From positions 1 through 13,352 of the forward strand of contig PUNP01000706.1 in assembly GCA_003551785.1 (NCBI GenBank): 13,352 bases of DNA. The letters are read 5' to 3'. Positions 13,195 to 13,352 of the stretch are shown here, piece after piece. The notes below the pieces were generated by a model, which saw nothing but the letters and a program-made list of their open reading frames with translations, had not been told where the DNA came from and ran no database searches. The stretch is from Candidatus Brocadiaceae bacterium. GTDB taxonomy: Bacteria; Planctomycetota; Brocadiia; SM23-32. Position 1 is the first letter of the stretch. Every line of letters begins with the position of its first letter. A program made the translations under genes and the position numbers.

Positions 13195-13352
13195 CAGAAT
13201 TCACAGAATCCAATACCTTTGCATAATAGCCTTTGTTAATCAACACTATATCTTGGTCCAACTCGAATCAACCCCTCAATCGAGAGCGGCCACCGGAGCA
13301 AACCGCTTTTTTTAATTCTCTTCGAAAGCAAGCTTTAAAGGCACATCTTTGA

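Noticed and set aside
13281..13317. Plus-strand AGCGG...CCGCT stem followed by seven T
   Set aside because: It looks like an intrinsic terminator for rightward transcription, but no rightward gene precedes it, and the stem has only five base pairs with a 13-base loop.
1..13352. CRISPR arrays, tRNA, rRNA or phage genes
   Set aside because: I found no regularly spaced direct repeats with unique spacers, no cloverleaf or rRNA-like stretches and no phage or integrase motifs.

Overview
The window looks like chromosomal DNA of a Gram-negative bacterium. Every gene I can support lies on the minus strand, so transcription runs from high to low coordinates. The Gram-negative assignment rests on a type II secretion / type IV pilus (T2SS/T4P) family gene cluster and a lipobox lipoprotein. 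The two large membrane proteins end in a GspG-like loop (D-P-[FY]-D-G ... V-Y-S-V-G-K). I associate that architecture with the PVC superphylum (Lentisphaerota/Kiritimatiellota, Planctomycetota) and similar environmental bacteria, but this is family impression only and no marker gene fixes the taxon.

Right part (about 13180 down to 10491): small, unrecognised envelope genes. In order of transcription they are an 81-residue two-helix membrane protein, a 51-residue lipoprotein, a 185-residue anchored protein with a calcium-loop motif, and two polytopic membrane proteins (about 238 and 191 residues). Two related repeat copies (core GGTGCCGT...CAACA on the minus strand) sit just behind stop codons here. 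One is part of a MITE-like 150-base block that may carry a promoter.

Centre (10450 to 5815): a compact T2SS/T4P-like assembly operon. It encodes a short GspE-type ATPase without the usual N-terminal docking domain, a GspF-type platform protein, a second and highly divergent GspF paralogue, and three pseudopilin-like proteins resembling GspI/PilV, GspJ/PilW and PilX/GspK. No major pseudopilin, secretin, prepilin peptidase or GspC/L/M gene is visible.

A 400-base gap (5414-5814) separates the centre from the left part. It holds a REP-like inverted repeat of about 80 bases made of two self-complementary units.

Left part (5413 to 89): a tightly packed operon of five membrane-protein genes, three of whose junctions overlap. 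A 588-residue and a ~766-residue protein are paralogues. Both have N-terminal membrane helices, a conserved G-R-D-x-P-P-P-D linker, a helical domain, and a domain resembling the soluble part of the major pseudopilin GspG. The larger one adds eight or nine 26-residue HEAT/LRV-like repeats. Between them lie a 289-residue protein sharing the larger protein's N-terminal membrane module and a ~71-residue zinc-ribbon protein split by a membrane helix. A 55-residue single-helix protein ends the operon. It is tempting to link the GspG-like proteins with the neighbouring pilus-like machine, but only proximity and domain resemblance support that.
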